Origin: Phycisphaerales bacterium
Lineage (GTDB): Bacteria > Planctomycetota > Phycisphaerae > Phycisphaerales > SM1A02
Direction: 5' to 3'
Assembly (NCBI GenBank): GCA_029243925.1
Contig: JAQWRC010000175.1
Span: forward strand, 1 to 17,100
DNA: 17,100 bases
Both the position numbers and the translations under genes were made by a program. Shown piece after piece: positions 15,256 through 17,100 of the stretch. Position 1 is the stretch's first letter. The number at the start of each line of letters is the position of its first letter. A model generated the notes under the pieces. It was not told where the DNA came from. It searched no databases and saw nothing but the letters and a program-made list of their open reading frames with translations.

Positions 15256-17100
15256 GCACGCTGCTTTCGGCCCGAGGATTGAGCAAGTCCTACCCCGCCA
15301 ATCCGCTCTTTGAAGCGGTCGCCGTCCATGTAGAGGATGGCGATCGGATTGGACTCATCGGACCAAATGGCGCGGGCAAATCGACCCTGATGAAGATACT
15401 CGCCGATCTGGAAGAGCCCGATGAAGGCGATATCACCAGGCGGCGTGGATTACGCATGGTCTATGTCAAGCAGGACGACCAGTTCACTGACGACACGACT
15501 CCATTTGCAGCAGTGACCAATGAGTTGGCCCACGGCGAGGACGACCGGATCGATGTCGAAACTCGGGCCGCCATCGCGCTGTCAAAGTTGGGCTTCGAAG
15601 ACTTCGACCGCCAGGTCTCCACGCTATCGGGCGGATGGCGCAAGCGACTTTCTCTCGCCTGCGCACTGGTGCAGGAACCCGACGTGCTCCTGCTTGATGA
15701 ACCGACCAACCACCTGGACCTCGAGGGCGTCCTCTGGCTGGAGCGTTTCGTCCAGCAGACATCAATGGCCGTACTCTTCATCACCCATGACCGCATGTTT
15801 CTCGAGCACGCGGCAAACCGCATCATCGAACTCTCGCCCGCCTATCCCGGAGGAACCTTCAAGGCTGAAGGCGACTACAGCGAGTTCCTCCGGCGCAAGG
15901 ACGCCTTTCTCGAAGCACAGGCGGCAGCCCAGTCCGCATTGGCCAACAAGGTCCGCAGAGACACGGCCTGGCTGCAGCAGGGTATTCAGGGTCGGCAGAC
16001 ACGAAACAAGACGCAGGTCACTGCCGCAGCGGATCGACGCCACGAGTTGAAGCAGACTCGAGGTAGAAATGAAGCACCGAAGAAAACCACGACCATCGAC
16101 TTTCAAGCGACGGAACGGAAGACGAAGAAACTGCTCACGCTGCACAGCGTGACGAAGGCCATGGGTGGCAAGTCCTTGTTTTCATCGCTGGACCTCATGC
16201 TGACTCCGGGGCAGCGCATTGGACTCGTCGGCGTCAATGGCTCCGGAAAAACAACGCTGCTGCGATTGATGAGCGGAGCACTCGAGCCCGACTCCGGCAC
16301 CATCAAGCAGGCTCCGGATTTGCGCATCGTCACCTTCAGTCAGCATCGCAGCACACTGGTTACGACGCAGACCTTGCAGGAAGCGCTGTGCCCCGTCGGC
16401 GACATGGTCGACTACCGCGGCAAGCAGGTGCATGTGACGGGATGGGCGAAGCGCTTCCTGTTCGATGCGGATCAGCTCTCGACACTCGTACGCAACCTCT
16501 CGGGTGGAGAGCAGGCGAGAGTGCTCATTGCAAACCTCATGCTTGAGCCGGCCGACGTACTGCTGCTTGATGAACCGACCAACGATCTGGACATCCCTTC
16601 GCTTGAAGTTCTTGAAGAGGCGTTAATGGAGTTTCCCGGTGCGCTTGTTCTGGTGACGCATGACCGATTCATGCTCGAACGCATCGCGACTGAATACATC
16701 GGCCTCGATGATGCGGGTGGGGCAAAGAGCTTCCAGACCTACGCGCAGTGGAATGACGTACGCGCCAAGGCCGCAGCGGAGATCAAACGTGATGCGGGGG
16801 GAGCGAAGGCCCGGAAGAAGCAGAAGCACACGTCGACAACGGTCAGGAAACTTTCTTGGAAAGAGCGCAAGGAATATGAAGGCATGGAAGCCGCAATTCT
16901 CAACGCCGAGCATGAAGTGGATCGCATGGAGGCGAAGACCGCCGATCCTGAACTTGCCAACGACCACATGCGTGCAGCCAAGGCGTACGAGGCGCTTTCA
17001 CAGGCTCAGCAGCTGGTCAAGGACCTGTATGCTCGATGGGTCGAACTCGATGGAATCGAACAGGGTCGGGGCAGCGAGCCATCCGACACTCACTCATCGT
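15252..17100 (+). CDS. uup: ABC-F family ATPase, Uup type (3' end cut by window)
   Basis: Only the first 616 residues are seen; no stop occurs before the window edge. This is a soluble duplicated ABC ATPase without membrane segments. The first ATPase cassette has Walker A GPNGAGKST (37-45), LSGGW (125-129) and VLLLDEPTNHLD (145-156, E150). The second has GVNGSGKTT (327-335), LSGGE (416-420) and VLLLDEPTNDLD (436-447, E441). The linker between them is about 90 residues. A C-terminal coiled coil starts at LSWKERKEYEGME (534-546), the DNA-binding domain type that marks Uup. Family members act on ribosomes, and Uup also binds branched DNA and affects transposon excision. Its ATG overlaps the ruvX stop. 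E. coli Uup has 635 residues, so little is missing. Confidence 0.93.
   Translation, partial: MSTLLSARGLSKSYPANPLFEAVAVHVEDGDRIGLIGPNGAGKSTLMKILADLEEPDEGDITRRRGLRMVYVKQDDQFTDDTTPFAAVTNELAHGEDDRIDVETRAAIALSKLGFEDFDRQVSTLSGGWRKRLSLACALVQEPDVLLLDEPTNHLDLEGVLWLERFVQQTSMAVLFITHDRMFLEHAANRIIELSPAYPGGTFKAEGDYSEFLRRKDAFLEAQAAAQSALANKVRRDTAWLQQGIQGRQTRNKTQVTAAADRRHELKQTRGRNEAPKKTTTIDFQATERKTKKLLTLHSVTKAMGGKSLFSSLDLMLTPGQRIGLVGVNGSGKTTLLRLMSGALEPDSGTIKQAPDLRIVTFSQHRSTLVTTQTLQEALCPVGDMVDYRGKQVHVTGWAKRFLFDADQLSTLVRNLSGGEQARVLIANLMLEPADVLLLDEPTNDLDIPSLEVLEEALMEFPGALVLVTHDRFMLERIATEYIGLDDAGGAKSFQTYAQWNDVRAKAAAEIKRDAGGAKARKKQKHTSTTVRKLSWKERKEYEGMEAAILNAEHEVDRMEAKTADPELANDHMRAAKAYEALSQAQQLVKDLYARWVELDGIEQGRGSEPSDTHSS

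Overview
The window looks like ordinary chromosome from a planctomycete, most likely the Phycisphaerae branch. The main reason is a tandem pair of outer-membrane beta-barrel proteins. Each has a signal peptide, a short coiled coil, a shared DWMTEQRAEQ...DVLADADTR module and a C-terminal phenylalanine, a combination I recall from Phycisphaerae porins. RuvA is also divergent, and CarB is longer than the proteobacterial form. This assignment rests on recognition and was not checked by search. I see no insertion sequence, phage gene, CRISPR array, tRNA or rRNA.

Left block (77-3281, rightward): rarA (clamp-loader-like AAA+ ATPase) overlaps fau (5-formyltetrahydrofolate cyclo-ligase). After a 120-base gap holding three consecutive small hairpins comes a membrane-anchored LysM plus L,D-transpeptidase (YkuD) protein. 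This block meets the porins tail to tail, with only 16 bases between stop codons.

Porin block (3298-7030, leftward): two paralogous porins, each with a good ribosome binding site. A strong rho-independent terminator lies between them, so they are probably transcribed separately. The 391-base spacer also holds a striking polypyrimidine tract and a 9-bp inverted repeat. The roughly 435 bases upstream of the second porin gene hold a nested hairpin and AT-rich promoter-like sequence, but no convincing gene.

Central block (7205-12224, leftward): carB (large subunit of carbamoyl-phosphate synthase), then a lone nuoH (membrane subunit of complex I) without its usual nuo neighbours, then a 69-residue Trp/Arg-rich small ORF that I consider probably real and cannot assign.

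Right block (12356 to the window end, rightward): plsC-like acyltransferase, ruvA, manC (mannose-1-phosphate guanylyltransferase), ruvX/yqgF and an Uup-type ABC-F ATPase running off the edge. Spacings of 26, -4, 1 and -4 bases indicate one operon mixing membrane lipid, DNA recombination, sugar nucleotide and rRNA/ribosome functions. The 131-base divergent carB/plsC region holds two perfect dyads and a TTGACA element placed so that the plsC message could be leaderless.

Most of the window is housekeeping. I did not find a clear new multi-gene system. The best leads are the small ORF after nuoH, the structured leaders, and the odd porin spacer.
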